A model generated the notes under the pieces. It ran no database searches. It had not been told where the DNA came from and saw only the letters and a list, made by a program, of their open reading frames with translations. A DNA stretch of 37,584 bases from assembly GCA_002402105.1 (NCBI GenBank), contig NVVD01000004.1, forward strand, positions 26,636-64,219, in the 5' to 3' direction. How positions within the stretch are numbered: the first letter of the stretch is position 1; the number at the start of each line of letters is the position of its first letter. Positions 1 to 8,430 of this stretch are shown in pieces. Made by a program: the position numbers and the translations under genes. The stretch comes from Candidatus Cloacimonadota bacterium (GTDB lineage: Bacteria; Muiribacteriota; UBA6191).

Positions 1-452
1 TTACCTTCAAAACTCTCATTAGACACAGCTGATGTTTCATCACCTGGTATAATCCTACTCAAAGCTCTTGAGCTAAAACTTAAAATAGGAAAACTAATTA
101 CAAAGTTTAAGGCAGAAACTAACCAAACATTAGACATTTGACCTAATAATTTAACACTTAAAAATTGTAATAAATAACCTATTAAACCAAAAATCAGAAA
201 AAATAATATTAAAATAATTAGGCTAGGCACTCGTCCAACAGGTATCCATTGTAAAAAAAGATGTAAACTTGGATGGTCAATGTTTGCGTCAATATCTAAA
301 TTTAAATCAAGGCCTGGAATAAACTGATCTAAAAAATTAGAAAGCCCTAAACCAAATGACAGACTTACAATTTCTAAAAAGCTTAAACCCAAAAGTAAAA
401 ATATACATACAGTAAAAGGCAAGTTTTCTGCGGCGCTCATAAATTCAATCAT
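1..452 (-). CDS. yqiJ: YqiJ-like inner-membrane protein (3' end outside window)
   Basis: This partial gene starts at 452 on the minus strand and runs off the left edge, so about 150 N-terminal residues are visible. The product begins MIEFMSAAENLPF and has two hydrophobic stretches, one near residues 12-32 and one near 72-95. Between them lies a polar loop, followed by VGRVPSLI and later IIPGDETSAVSNESFEGK. These match what I remember of E. coli YqiJ, including the Pro-x-Asp-Glu-(Thr/Ser)-Ser-Ala segment before its C-terminal OB-fold domain. YqiJ usually sits beside the flotillin YqiK, which would lie left of the window. The ATG at 452 is preceded by AGGA about 12 bases upstream. The family assignment is by motif recall, without an alignment. 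Confidence 0.7.
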   Translation of the reverse strand, partial: MIEFMSAAENLPFTVCIFLLLGLSFLEIVSLSFGLGLSNFLDQFIPGLDLNLDIDANIDHPSLHLFLQWIPVGRVPSLIILILFFLIFGLIGYLLQFLSVKLLGQMSNVWLVSALNFVISFPILSFSSRALSRIIPGDETSAVSNESFEG

Positions 453-541
453 AATACGATTAATTCCTATTTAATAAACATCAAAAGTCGTCAATTACAC
501 TTTATCATTACCACATATATTTCTCAATCTATAAGACCTAC

Positions 542-563
542 ATTTTGTTATTAACAACAAAAT
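542..563. promoter_or_regulatory. Perfect 8-6-8 inverted repeat between divergent genes
   Basis: The arms ATTTTGTT and AACAAAAT are perfect complements around a 6-base centre (ATTAAC). The repeat lies about 80-100 bases upstream of the symporter start and about 90 bases upstream of the yqiJ-like start. No T-tract follows it, so an operator is more likely than a terminator. Which protein binds it is unknown. Confidence 0.35.
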
Positions 564-642
564 ATATTTAAACGCCTGAATATATGCACTATTAGATTAA
601 TTTTGATACACTTACAAAAATATTTAATTAATGAGGAGCACT

Positions 643-1974
643 ATGCAAGTTTGGAAAAAAATTCTTATCGGTATGTTTTTAGGTATCTTATTTGGCTACT
701 TTTTTGGAGCAAATTCACCTATTGCATTTTTTAATGGAGAGGTCGGTGCATCTACAGTAGCATTTGTTAATATTATTGGAGAGGTTTTCTTAAAGCTCTT
801 AAAAATGATTGTTGTACCATTAATATTCTTTTCTCTTTGTGTTGGTGTTGCCTCCATGGAAGACGTTCAAACCATCGGTGCATCAGGTGGTAAACTACTT
901 ATATATTTTATGATGACAACAGCTGTTGCCATCGCTATTGGAGTTGGGTTATCTTTAATTATTCAGCCTGGTAAATATGTTGATTCAAGTAAAAGAGATA
1001 TGCTTATCTCTCAAAATGATAGTAAAGCTCAAAAGTATAAATCAAAAGCTGGAGTAAAAGAGGTTGAAAACAAAAAGAAAGCTACATTTTCTCAAAATCT
1101 TCAAAAATCTGTTACACAATTAAAAAACAACTTACTTGAAATGATTCCTGCCAACCCTGTACAAGCTATGGCTGAAACAAAAATTATTCAAATTATTGTA
1201 TTTGCCATCTTTTTTGGTATCGGTATCATCAATTTATCTCCCGAAAATAAACGGGTCATAATTAGATTTTGCAATATCATCAATGAAATTATGGTCGTTT
1301 TGGTTCAAATGATTATGTCCATCGCTCCATATGGGGTTTTCACACTAATGGCTTCTAGTGTTTCTAAAATTGGACTAAGTGTCATGGGAGCTTTAATCGT
1401 TTATGCTCTTACAGTTATTTCTGGCCTACTACTGCACTTAATTATAGTCTATTTACCAGTTGCTTGGTGGTCCTCGGGACACAATCCTATTTATTTTTTA
1501 ACTCAAATCAAAGAAGCTCTAGTCTTAGCTTTTTCGACTTCTTCAAGTTCTGCAACACTACCAGTGACTATGAGATGTCTTGAAGAAAACTTAAAGGTAC
1601 CAAATAAAACAACATCTTTTGTTTTACCACTTGGAGCAACTGTTAATATGGACGGAACAGCCCTTTACCAAGGTGTAGCTGTAGTATTTATTGCTCAAGT
1701 TTTTGGATATGCTCTTAGCCCTGCTGATTTAGTAACAATTGTTGTTATGGCAACTTTGGCTTCTGTTGGAGCTGCTGGTGTACCAGGAGCTGGTATGATT
1801 ACTCTTGTAATGGTACTTGACTCTGTTAATCCTGCTTTAGTTCCAGGTTTTGCTCTTGTAATGGGAGTCGACAGATTTTTAGATATGATAAGAACAACTC
1901 TTAACGTAACGGGAGATTCTGCTGCTTGTCTATTTATGTATAAACTAGAAAATAAAAATAAGACTGTTTCATAA
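643..1974 (+). CDS. Sodium:dicarboxylate/glutamate symporter (DAACS family)
   Basis: A 443-residue inner-membrane secondary transporter of the GltP/GltT/DctA family, which imports acidic amino acids or C4-dicarboxylates with Na+ or H+. Family signatures are all present: the serine-rich re-entrant loop TSSSSATLPVTMRC near residue 297, NMDGTALYQG near 334, a glycine-rich GVPGAGMIT hairpin, and VDRFLDMIRTTLNVTGD near the C-terminus. About 40 polar, Lys-rich residues near 115-155 form a long extra loop before the MIPANPVQAM segment. I start at the ATG at 643 rather than the in-frame ATG at 631, because GAGGAG (633-638) gives it proper spacing and would lie inside the coding sequence of the longer form. 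The substrate cannot be told from sequence alone. Transcription ends at the hairpin just downstream. Confidence 0.93.
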   Translation: MQVWKKILIGMFLGILFGYFFGANSPIAFFNGEVGASTVAFVNIIGEVFLKLLKMIVVPLIFFSLCVGVASMEDVQTIGASGGKLLIYFMMTTAVAIAIGVGLSLIIQPGKYVDSSKRDMLISQNDSKAQKYKSKAGVKEVENKKKATFSQNLQKSVTQLKNNLLEMIPANPVQAMAETKIIQIIVFAIFFGIGIINLSPENKRVIIRFCNIINEIMVVLVQMIMSIAPYGVFTLMASSVSKIGLSVMGALIVYALTVISGLLLHLIIVYLPVAWWSSGHNPIYFLTQIKEALVLAFSTSSSSATLPVTMRCLEENLKVPNKTTSFVLPLGATVNMDGTALYQGVAVVFIAQVFGYALSPADLVTIVVMATLASVGAAGVPGAGMITLVMVLDSVNPALVPGFALVMGVDRFLDMIRTTLNVTGDSAACLFMYKLENKNKTVS

Positions 1975-1984
1975 ACAAATTAAA

Positions 1985-2019
1985 TCAAAAAAACTCTGTA
2001 TTTATTACAGAGTTTTTTT
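1985..2019. terminator. Bidirectional Rho-independent terminator
   Basis: A 10-bp stem (AAACTCTGTA at 1991-2000 with TACAGAGTTT at 2006-2015) closes a TTTAT loop. It has T's after it on the plus strand and A's before it, so it can stop both the symporter gene and the convergent response-regulator gene. It overlaps the latter's stop codon. Confidence 0.9.
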
Positions 2020-3037
2020 ATTTAATTTCTTTTAACTCTCTATTTTCATTCGTTAGACTAATAGTTTGTATAGTCATTGAAGCCAAAGAATTAAACGCTT
2101 TTAAAATCTTTTCATCATCTTCTGTAAAAGAACCGCTTCTTTTATTAAGAGCTTCTATTACAGCAATAACATTACCTGATATGTCAGATAATGGCATACA
2201 CAAAATACTTTTTGTAGTGTAAGAAGAAAGTGTATCTATTTTTGAATCAAATCTACTATCTTTATAGGCATCTTCAACACGAATTGTCTGTTTATTTTCA
2301 ACTACAGTGCCAGCAATACCACTACCTATTTTAATTCTTATTTCTTCTTCTAAGTCTTCAGCACAAGAAGAGTAAATCTCACTGTTTTTTTCATCTACTA
2401 AGTAAAGAGTGCTACGCTCTGCTCTTAATATATGTGAAACTGATTTAACAATATATTTTTGTAATTTTTCATTGCATTGGATTTTACCAATATGCTCAAA
2501 AATATCAATGAGTTCCATTAGCCTTTTTTGAAACAAATTATTAAAATTATAATTAATACAGGCTTCATCTAAATCTTGATTAGACTTCATTAATCTATCA
2601 TTTAATTTACATAACTCTGTATTATTTGAAATCAAATTAGCTTCAAATTCATTTTTCATTTTAATTAAATAATGTTTATCCCAAGCTTTATCAATCGTAT
2701 GAATCAAAGCATCTAATTGAAAAGGTTTAGCAACAAACTCATAAACATCAAATTGATTAAACTCTGCGGCTAACTCATAAGTTGGATAAGCTGTTATTAA
2801 TATTACTTGGGTTTGAATACCAAATTTTCGCAGTTTTCTTAAAACATCTAATCCAGTTAAATGTGGCATATTAAAATCTAATAAAATCACATCAAATTTA
2901 TGTTTTTTTGCTAATTTTAAAGCAACTTCACCACTTTGAGCTGTTGTAATTTGATACAAGCTTCGTAGACGTTCTGATAGTAAATCTAAAATAGAAACAT
3001 CATCATCAATAATTAAAAGACTTTTCTCAAGATTCAT
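2018..3037 (-). CDS. Response regulator: receiver domain plus GAF domain
   Basis: This 339-residue cytoplasmic protein starts with a CheY-like receiver. The acidic pocket is D11-D12-D13, the phosphoacceptor is D54 (ILLDF), the switch Thr is T82 and the conserved Lys is K104 (AKPF). Residues about 125-165 look helical and probably form a coiled-coil linker. A GAF domain follows at about 180-325, with IGSGIAGTVV and SILCMPL segments typical of GAF domains in cyclases, phosphodiesterases and sensor kinases. There is no DNA-binding, GGDEF, EAL, HD or kinase output domain, so it probably works by protein contact with a partner encoded elsewhere. No histidine kinase gene is adjacent. GGAG lies upstream of the ATG. 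The ligand of the GAF domain is unknown. Confidence 0.88.
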   Translation of the reverse strand: MNLEKSLLIIDDDVSILDLLSERLRSLYQITTAQSGEVALKLAKKHKFDVILLDFNMPHLTGLDVLRKLRKFGIQTQVILITAYPTYELAAEFNQFDVYEFVAKPFQLDALIHTIDKAWDKHYLIKMKNEFEANLISNNTELCKLNDRLMKSNQDLDEACINYNFNNLFQKRLMELIDIFEHIGKIQCNEKLQKYIVKSVSHILRAERSTLYLVDEKNSEIYSSCAEDLEEEIRIKIGSGIAGTVVENKQTIRVEDAYKDSRFDSKIDTLSSYTTKSILCMPLSDISGNVIAVIEALNKRSGSFTEDDEKILKAFNSLASMTIQTISLTNENRELKEIK

Positions 3038-3182
3038 CTTAAATACTCCATAAAATAGATTGAATTACCTGATTTTAACATAGTCTTTTAAAAGCAAGGG
3101 AAATATATTTTTTGAATCATCGACAAAGTTAAAATTTTCTTTTAAAATTTACCTCAAAATTATATAAATAAAAAGAGAAATT

Positions 3183-4961
3183 ATGAAAAGCTTTGATCTT
3201 ATCTTTCTTGGTGGTGGAATTTCTGCTCTAATGGTTAGTAGATACCTCAAACTACAAAATCCTAACCTTAAAATACTTATTTTAGAAAAAAAAATTATAA
3301 CTAATTATAACCCTGGTGAATCTACAGTTGGTGTCGCAGGTCTATTTTTAATTAGAGATTTACAACTTTCAACTTATTGTTACTTAAATCATCTTCCAAA
3401 AAATGGATTACGATACTTTTTTCATGATGAGCAACAAAACTTTGTAGTAGAAGAGTGCTCTGAAATTGGCTCAAATATATTACCTATCTTTCCTACCTTT
3501 CAAATTGATCGAAAGTCTTTTGATGCTGACTTACAAATTTTAAATCAAAAAATAGGAATAGAAATTGAATTAGGGGCAAAAGTTACAGATCTAAACATTA
3601 ATGATGATAAACATATCATCACTTATAAAAAGGATAACAAAGTATATAAAAGTTCAACAAAGTGGCTGATAAACTCTTTAGGAAGAGCAAATAATCAATT
3701 CAAAATTTTTGATGAAATTTCTCCTAAGTCACTCAATCAATCTTTAAAAACTGCAAGTTCTTGGGGGCGTTTTACAAATGTTTCAGATATTGATTTATTA
3801 GGTGATAAAAAATGGCAAAAAAAGGTTGGTTTTACTAGTCGATATCTATCGACCAATCATTTTATGGGAGAGGGTTATTGGATTTGGGTTATCCCTATTG
3901 GTAAAGATATCGTTAGTTTTGGTATTGTTTATGATTATAAAATCATAAAAGAAGACCTACAAGACCCTAAATTATTTTTAAATTTTCTTAAAAGTCATCC
4001 TTTTTGTAAATTACTCATTCAAGATGCCCAACAAATAGATTTTCAATGCTCACCTCATTTAGCTTATAAACGTACTCAATTTGCTCATAAAAGTCACATT
4101 TCATTTTTAGCCGAATCCTATGCTTTTGTAGATCCTTTTTATTCTCCTGGTAGTGACATTATTGCTAGGCAAGCATATTTACTTGAACATCTAATCAATT
4201 CCAACCAGAAAGACTTAAGTAATACCATTGAAACTATTAATAAGTATGTTGATCTTGAACTAAGTATTATACAAACATTATATCAAAATCAATATCTTGG
4301 TTTTGCTAGTTTTGAACTTTTTAATATCAAATCTTTATGGGATTTTCATAGCTATACCAATCGTATGGTATTTAATTTTTATCAAGAAAAATTTAAAGAT
4401 TTAAATTGGATTAAAAGAGAAATAGATGCTGGACAATCGACATTAAAATTAACAAAAGCAATTCAAACAGGTTTTGTTGATTTAGCCCTTTATCTAAAAG
4501 AAAACAAAATAGAAAAAAGATATAATCTTAATCAATACTCACTCAGACAAAACAGATTCAAAATTGAAGAAGAAATCTTACTGAATTATAATGACGATCA
4601 AGCAATTATCGAGCACCTAAATTTATGTAAAATAACTGTTTGTGAGTTATTACAAGTCAGATACCAATATAACTTTGATAAAAAAATTATTCAAGATCAA
4701 CTCAACTTCTCTTTGATTCAAAACTTTCAATTAAATAATACTTTTCTTGAAAAATTGCTTAAAAAATTAGTTAAAACAATGAGCCGTAATATATTAAGTA
4801 AATTTCAACAAAAATTAGAAGTCGAACTTCAAATTGAGGACTTCTCTTTAAAAGTTCCTCAATATTTTAAAAATCAATCAAAAGAAATGCAACAATTTAT
4901 TTATACCTTATGGAATGCTAAAACGCCAAACCCACTTCAAGAAAGTTTTCCAAAGTTATGA
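3183..4961 (+). CDS. FAD-dependent halogenase-like monooxygenase
   Basis: A 592-residue flavoprotein. The N-terminal Rossmann motif IFLGGGISALM (residues 7-17) binds FAD, with an acidic residue after the second strand (LILEKK). GESTV (45-49) matches the GES/GEAT motif of flavin-dependent tryptophan-halogenase-like proteins. WIWVIP near 233-238 fits the WxWxIP motif taken as a halogenase hallmark, and FVDPFYSPGSD near 316-326 is the C-terminal FAD-contact region. The catalytic Lys of PrnA-type halogenases is not obvious: the corresponding stretch reads LPKNGLRYFF (71-80), where K73 and R77 are the only candidates. The C-terminal ~200 residues are Lys/Asn/Gln-rich and unrecognised. Its stop overlaps the start of the GST gene (ATGA), implying coupled translation. 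It may be a halogenase, hydroxylase or reductase; the superfamily is secure, the reaction is not. Confidence 0.75.
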   Translation: MKSFDLIFLGGGISALMVSRYLKLQNPNLKILILEKKIITNYNPGESTVGVAGLFLIRDLQLSTYCYLNHLPKNGLRYFFHDEQQNFVVEECSEIGSNILPIFPTFQIDRKSFDADLQILNQKIGIEIELGAKVTDLNINDDKHIITYKKDNKVYKSSTKWLINSLGRANNQFKIFDEISPKSLNQSLKTASSWGRFTNVSDIDLLGDKKWQKKVGFTSRYLSTNHFMGEGYWIWVIPIGKDIVSFGIVYDYKIIKEDLQDPKLFLNFLKSHPFCKLLIQDAQQIDFQCSPHLAYKRTQFAHKSHISFLAESYAFVDPFYSPGSDIIARQAYLLEHLINSNQKDLSNTIETINKYVDLELSIIQTLYQNQYLGFASFELFNIKSLWDFHSYTNRMVFNFYQEKFKDLNWIKREIDAGQSTLKLTKAIQTGFVDLALYLKENKIEKRYNLNQYSLRQNRFKIEEEILLNYNDDQAIIEHLNLCKITVCELLQVRYQYNFDKKIIQDQLNFSLIQNFQLNNTFLEKLLKKLVKTMSRNILSKFQQKLEVELQIEDFSLKVPQYFKNQSKEMQQFIYTLWNAKTPNPLQESFPKL

Positions 4962-5667
4962 TAACCACAATACCAACGATATATGGGGTCAAACAATCCC
5001 CTTTTGTTAGAAAAGTTAGAGTTGCTTTAATTCAAAAAAATCTTGAATTTAATTTAATAACAATTATGCCTGGTGATTCTCGTAAAACATTTCGCTCAAT
5101 TAGCCCTTTTGGTAAAATCCCTGGTTTTAGACATGGTAGTGTTAAACTTTGTGATTCAACCGTCATTTGTAATTATTTAGAAAATTTATATCCCACTCCA
5201 TCTATCTTTCCTAAAGACTCCGTACTTTTAAGTAAAGCTCAATGGTTTGAAGAGTTTGCCGACGATTTAATGGCAAAGTATTTAACAAATATATTAATGT
5301 ATCAATGTTTTTTAAAACCTGCCTTTAGAAATATTCCTCCAAACAAAGAAGTAGTCTCTGAAACTTTACTTGAAAAAGTTCCTCCTCTATTTCAATACTT
5401 AGAAAAAAAATTCTTCAAAATAAATTTTTAGTTGATGATGCATTTTCTATAGCAGATATCTCTGTTTGTACCCAACTTTTAAGTTTCAAATACTCTGGTC
5501 ATGATATAGATCAAAGCTTATATCCTAAACTTGATTCATACTTTAATAAAGTATTAAAAGTCTCTTCATTTCAAAAAGTGCTTGAGCAAGAAAACTACCC
5601 TATGTTTAAAATATTTTTAATGAAAGATTGGGATGGAGAAGGATTAGAAGATTTTTTGAAAAGTTAA
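4958..5667 (+). pseudogene. Glutathione S-transferase family gene, frameshifted at an A8 run
   Basis: The first frame gives an N-terminal thioredoxin-fold GST domain: YGVKQSPFVRKVRVAL with a putative active-site Ser, SPFGKIPGF around the cis-Pro loop, and CDSTVICNYLE for glutathione contact. That frame stops at 5431 after 157 codons. The missing C-terminal helical domain follows at once in the -1 frame and ends with TAA at 5665-5667. It reads FLVDDAFSIADISVCTQLL, the FSxAD motif of GST C-domains. The frames meet at the eight A's at 5403-5410; nine A's would give one continuous protein of about 236 residues. This may be a true one-base deletion, an assembly error, or a site of polymerase or ribosome slippage. 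The start overlaps the halogenase stop by four bases, and the end overlaps the convergent glycosidase gene by four. Confidence 0.85.
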
Positions 5668-6440
5668 TAATTATCTTGGCAAGAGTACCTACCACCATCT
5701 AAATTATCATCCATCTTAAGCCAAGAAAGTTTCATTTTATTAGCTTTTTTACAAAATTTATCTGGTTTTAGCTCATATTCAACACCAAAAACAGCCTTAT
5801 TTTTTTTTATAAATGGGAGCAATAAGTCACATTCATTATAATGAAAACATTGTTCATTAACTGCAAAATCAAAATCATTTACTAAATCTTTTATTTGATT
5901 CAAGTCATTTTTTAATGCTATTGAAAGCCCTCTTTTATGAGCTTCTTTTGCCATCCATTTATTATATCTAAGTTGATGTCTATACTTTAACTTAAACCCT
6001 GTTTTATTTGTATAACCATCCATATTATCTGGCTCAACACCATCGCATTTCTTTTTTACTGCTAAATTAAGCCTAGCTTTCATAATATGAGCAAACCTTT
6101 TATAATTTGCAATATCAAGCCACTTTTCATCTTCCCAACCCTCCATCACTTTGCCAAGTGAAGCTTTGTAAAATTGAGATGAGTCTTTACGATAAGGTTC
6201 ATAGGCCCCACCATTAAAATAACAAATAACTTTTATACCTTTTTCATGCAATAAATCAATCGTTTCTTGAGGGGTTTCTTCAAGGTCAACATCGTACATT
6301 TCAACATCATAACTAAGATCAATTTCATTAGCTAATTGCCATTGCCAAGTTGTTTTAGCTGTTGGTTTCCACCAGTTTTTTTTGGGTTTTGAATCTATAA
6401 TAGTTTGTAGAATCAAAAATATTAAAAAGAGTTTTTTCAT
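5664..6440 (-). CDS. Secreted GH114-type (endo-alpha-1,4-polygalactosaminidase-like) glycosidase
   Basis: The 258-residue protein has a short hydrophobic N-terminal signal (MKKLFLIFLILQTII) and so is probably exported. The rest fits the GH114/TM1410-type TIM barrel: TWQWQL at 31-36, YDVDLEETP at 49-57, VICYFNGGAYEPYR at 71-84, WLDI at 107-110, CDGVEPDNMDGY at 132-143, LKND at 176-179 and NEQCFHYNEC at 195-204. The acidic residues in DGVEPDN and LKND are the likely active-site groups. Known family members cut alpha-1,4-galactosamine polymers, as found in some exopolysaccharides. It sits seven bases after the metallopeptidase gene, so the two probably share a transcript. I see no clear Shine-Dalgarno before the ATG. 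Confidence 0.82.
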   Translation of the reverse strand: MKKLFLIFLILQTIIDSKPKKNWWKPTAKTTWQWQLANEIDLSYDVEMYDVDLEETPQETIDLLHEKGIKVICYFNGGAYEPYRKDSSQFYKASLGKVMEGWEDEKWLDIANYKRFAHIMKARLNLAVKKKCDGVEPDNMDGYTNKTGFKLKYRHQLRYNKWMAKEAHKRGLSIALKNDLNQIKDLVNDFDFAVNEQCFHYNECDLLLPFIKKNKAVFGVEYELKPDKFCKKANKMKLSWLKMDDNLDGGRYSCQDNY

Positions 6441-6447
6441 ATAAATT

Positions 6448-7152
6448 TTAAATAATAGTTTTGTCTAATATAGATTCTGTTTCTTTATGATTTGGTAAAA
6501 TTAAATCCATCAAATCATAAAAATTTTTGCTATGATTAGGCACAATTAAATGACACATTTCATGAATGATAACATATTCTATGCTTTTTATATCTTCTTT
6601 GATAAGTTCAATATTTAAAGTTACCAAGCCATCTTGTCTGCAAGTTCCCCACTTACGTTTCATAAGCCTATATCTATAAATCGGAGTTTTTAATTTATAC
6701 TTTTCAAATAAAAGCCAACATTTATCAATTATTTTTGGAAATATTAAACTAGCTTGAGATTTATAAAATTTTTGTAAAACCTTTTTAATATCATTGGTAT
6801 CATCTGGAGTTGGAGATTTTAAATACAAACTATTTTGAAATAAAGTAACTCCTCTTTTTTTAGCTAAAGAAATTTGTAAAGGATATGATTGCCCTAAAAA
6901 TCTATGGATTTCATTATTTTTATAATCATTTGTATAGGTTTTACTTACTCTTGAACTTTCTAACTTTTTAAGTTGTTTTAGTATCCATGAGCCATTACTT
7001 TTTATAAAATCAATAACCTCTGATTTAATTAAGCCCATAGGAGACCTCGCAAGTATTGACCCATCACCTGAAATTTTGATTCCTAGAGTCCGCCTTTTGC
7101 TATGTTTGATTTCAAATTGGATTTCTTTATTTTGATAAACGATTGTTTCCAT
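6448..7152 (-). CDS. YgjP-type (SprT-like) zinc metallopeptidase
   Basis: A 234-residue cytoplasmic protein of the YgjP/DUF45 family of M48-like metalloproteases. The zinc motif HEMCH is at residues 197-201 and the third ligand is probably H207 in VPNHS. The preceding KRKWGTCRQDGLVTLN segment is the family signature (WGSC/WGTC) before the catalytic helix. The N-terminal half carries the basic SKRRTLGIKI strand typical of the family. I chose the ATG at 7152; an in-frame TTG at 7164 would add four residues and neither has a strong ribosome site. A five-codon open frame (ATG at 7171, then stop) lies just upstream in another frame. The glycosidase gene follows after seven bases. Substrates of YgjP proteins are poorly known. 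Confidence 0.85.
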   Translation of the reverse strand: METIVYQNKEIQFEIKHSKRRTLGIKISGDGSILARSPMGLIKSEVIDFIKSNGSWILKQLKKLESSRVSKTYTNDYKNNEIHRFLGQSYPLQISLAKKRGVTLFQNSLYLKSPTPDDTNDIKKVLQKFYKSQASLIFPKIIDKCWLLFEKYKLKTPIYRYRLMKRKWGTCRQDGLVTLNIELIKEDIKSIEYVIIHEMCHLIVPNHSKNFYDLMDLILPNHKETESILDKTII

Positions 7153-7274
7153 ATTTTTAGTCAATGTCCATTGTGTAGTAACTTATCTTGTTGTATCTTC
7201 GTATCATATACTAAAAACCTAAGTCTATGATTATATAGACCTTTTGGTATACATAAATAGCTTCAGGAGAAATA

Positions 7275-8321
7275 ATGAAATATACAACCCTTGGTGATAC
7301 CAAACTTAAAGTCAGTAAAATTTGTTTAGGTACAATGACTTATGGTGAACAAAATACAATAGAAGAAGCTCACGAGCAAATGGATTATGCCCTCGAACAA
7401 GGAGTCAACTTTTTTGATACAGCCGAGTTATATGCTATTCCTCCTAAAAAAGAAACCCAAGGAAAAACAGAAGAATTTATAGGTAAATGGTTTCAATCAC
7501 GAAAAAATAGAGATAAAATTGTTTTAGCAAGTAAAATTGCTGGGCCTGCTGAGTGGGTTTCTCATATCCGAAATGGCTCTGGTTTAGATAAAACTAATAT
7601 CACACAAGCAGTCGAGTCTAGTTTAAGTCGTTTACAAACTGACTATATTGATTTATATCAACTACATTGGCCTGCTCGTAATACAAACTTTTTTGGAGTC
7701 AGAGGTATCCAAAATTTAAAGGACCAAGAAACTCAAATTGAAGATAGTATCCATGAAACTTTATCAGCTTTAAAAGATCTTATTAATGCTGGTAAAATTA
7801 AAGCAATTGGCTTATCAAATGAGACCCCTTTTGGAGTTATGAAGTTTTTAGAACTTGCTAAATATCATAATTTACCAAGAGTTCAAACAATTCAAAATCC
7901 ATACTCTTTATTAAATAGAAGCTATGAGGTAGGACTAGCTGAAATATCCTTAAGAGAAAACTGCTTATTATTACCTTACTCACCACTTGGTTTTGGAGTT
8001 TTGTCAGGTAAATATCTTAATGGTCAAAACCCAAAAGATGCCAGACTCACATTATACAAAGGTTACGAAAGATACAGAGGCCCCAACGGTATTTTAGCTA
8101 CACAAGAGTATGTTGATTTAGCTAAATTTCATAACATAAGCCCAAGTCAAATGGCTCTTTCATATGTAAATACAAGGTCATTTGTATGCTCTAATATTAT
8201 TGGTGCAACCAAACTTGAGCAACTAAAAGAAAACATTGCTAGTATTAATGTAGATTTAAGCGATGAGGTTTTAGAAGCTATTGAGGCTATTCAAGATAAA
8301 TATCCTAATCCTGCTCCTTAA
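7275..8321 (+). CDS. tas: Aldo/keto reductase, Tas family
   Basis: The 348-residue NADPH-dependent oxidoreductase matches E. coli Tas nearly end to end by recall: LGTMTYGEQN near 18-27, AELYAIPPKKETQG at 50-63, the SNETPFGVM segment and NPYSLLNRSYEVGLAE. The catalytic tetrad of the family is present as D48, Y53, K87 and H131 (QLHWPAR). In E. coli, extra copies of tas suppress a tyrosine-auxotrophic phenotype; the true substrate is not settled. CAGGAG lies eight bases upstream of the ATG. The gene stands alone, facing away from the metallopeptidase gene. Confidence 0.93.
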   Translation: MKYTTLGDTKLKVSKICLGTMTYGEQNTIEEAHEQMDYALEQGVNFFDTAELYAIPPKKETQGKTEEFIGKWFQSRKNRDKIVLASKIAGPAEWVSHIRNGSGLDKTNITQAVESSLSRLQTDYIDLYQLHWPARNTNFFGVRGIQNLKDQETQIEDSIHETLSALKDLINAGKIKAIGLSNETPFGVMKFLELAKYHNLPRVQTIQNPYSLLNRSYEVGLAEISLRENCLLLPYSPLGFGVLSGKYLNGQNPKDARLTLYKGYERYRGPNGILATQEYVDLAKFHNISPSQMALSYVNTRSFVCSNIIGATKLEQLKENIASINVDLSDEVLEAIEAIQDKYPNPAP

Positions 8322-8336
8322 ATTGATTAACCTCAC

Positions 8337-8380
8337 TCATAAATAAGAATTTAAAAATAGCAGTTTATTCCTATTTATGA
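8337..8380. repeat. Imperfect inverted repeat downstream of tas
   Basis: TCATAAATAaGAA at 8337-8349 can pair with TTCcTATTTATGA at 8368-8380, with one mismatch and a loop of 18 bases. A second, perfect 6-bp hairpin (GTTGGA/TCCAAC) lies at 8408-8425, just beyond the end of the convergent DUF296 gene. Neither has a good T-tract, so they are weak candidates for transcription ends of the two convergent genes. Confidence 0.3.
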
Positions 8381-8430
8381 AGAGTTATTTATACTTGAAA
8401 ATTTTTGTTGGAATAAACTCCAACTTCCGA

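Noticed and set aside
5403..5431. Programmed -1 ribosomal frameshifting as the explanation for the split GST
   Set aside because: The A8 run is slippery, but I see no clear stimulatory stem-loop or pseudoknot after it and no family precedent; a one-base loss, an error or transcript slippage is simpler.
8408..8425. GTTGGA/TCCAAC hairpin as a strong terminator for the DUF296 gene
   Set aside because: The stem is only six base pairs and on the minus strand it is followed by A's before T's, so I list it only as a weak candidate.
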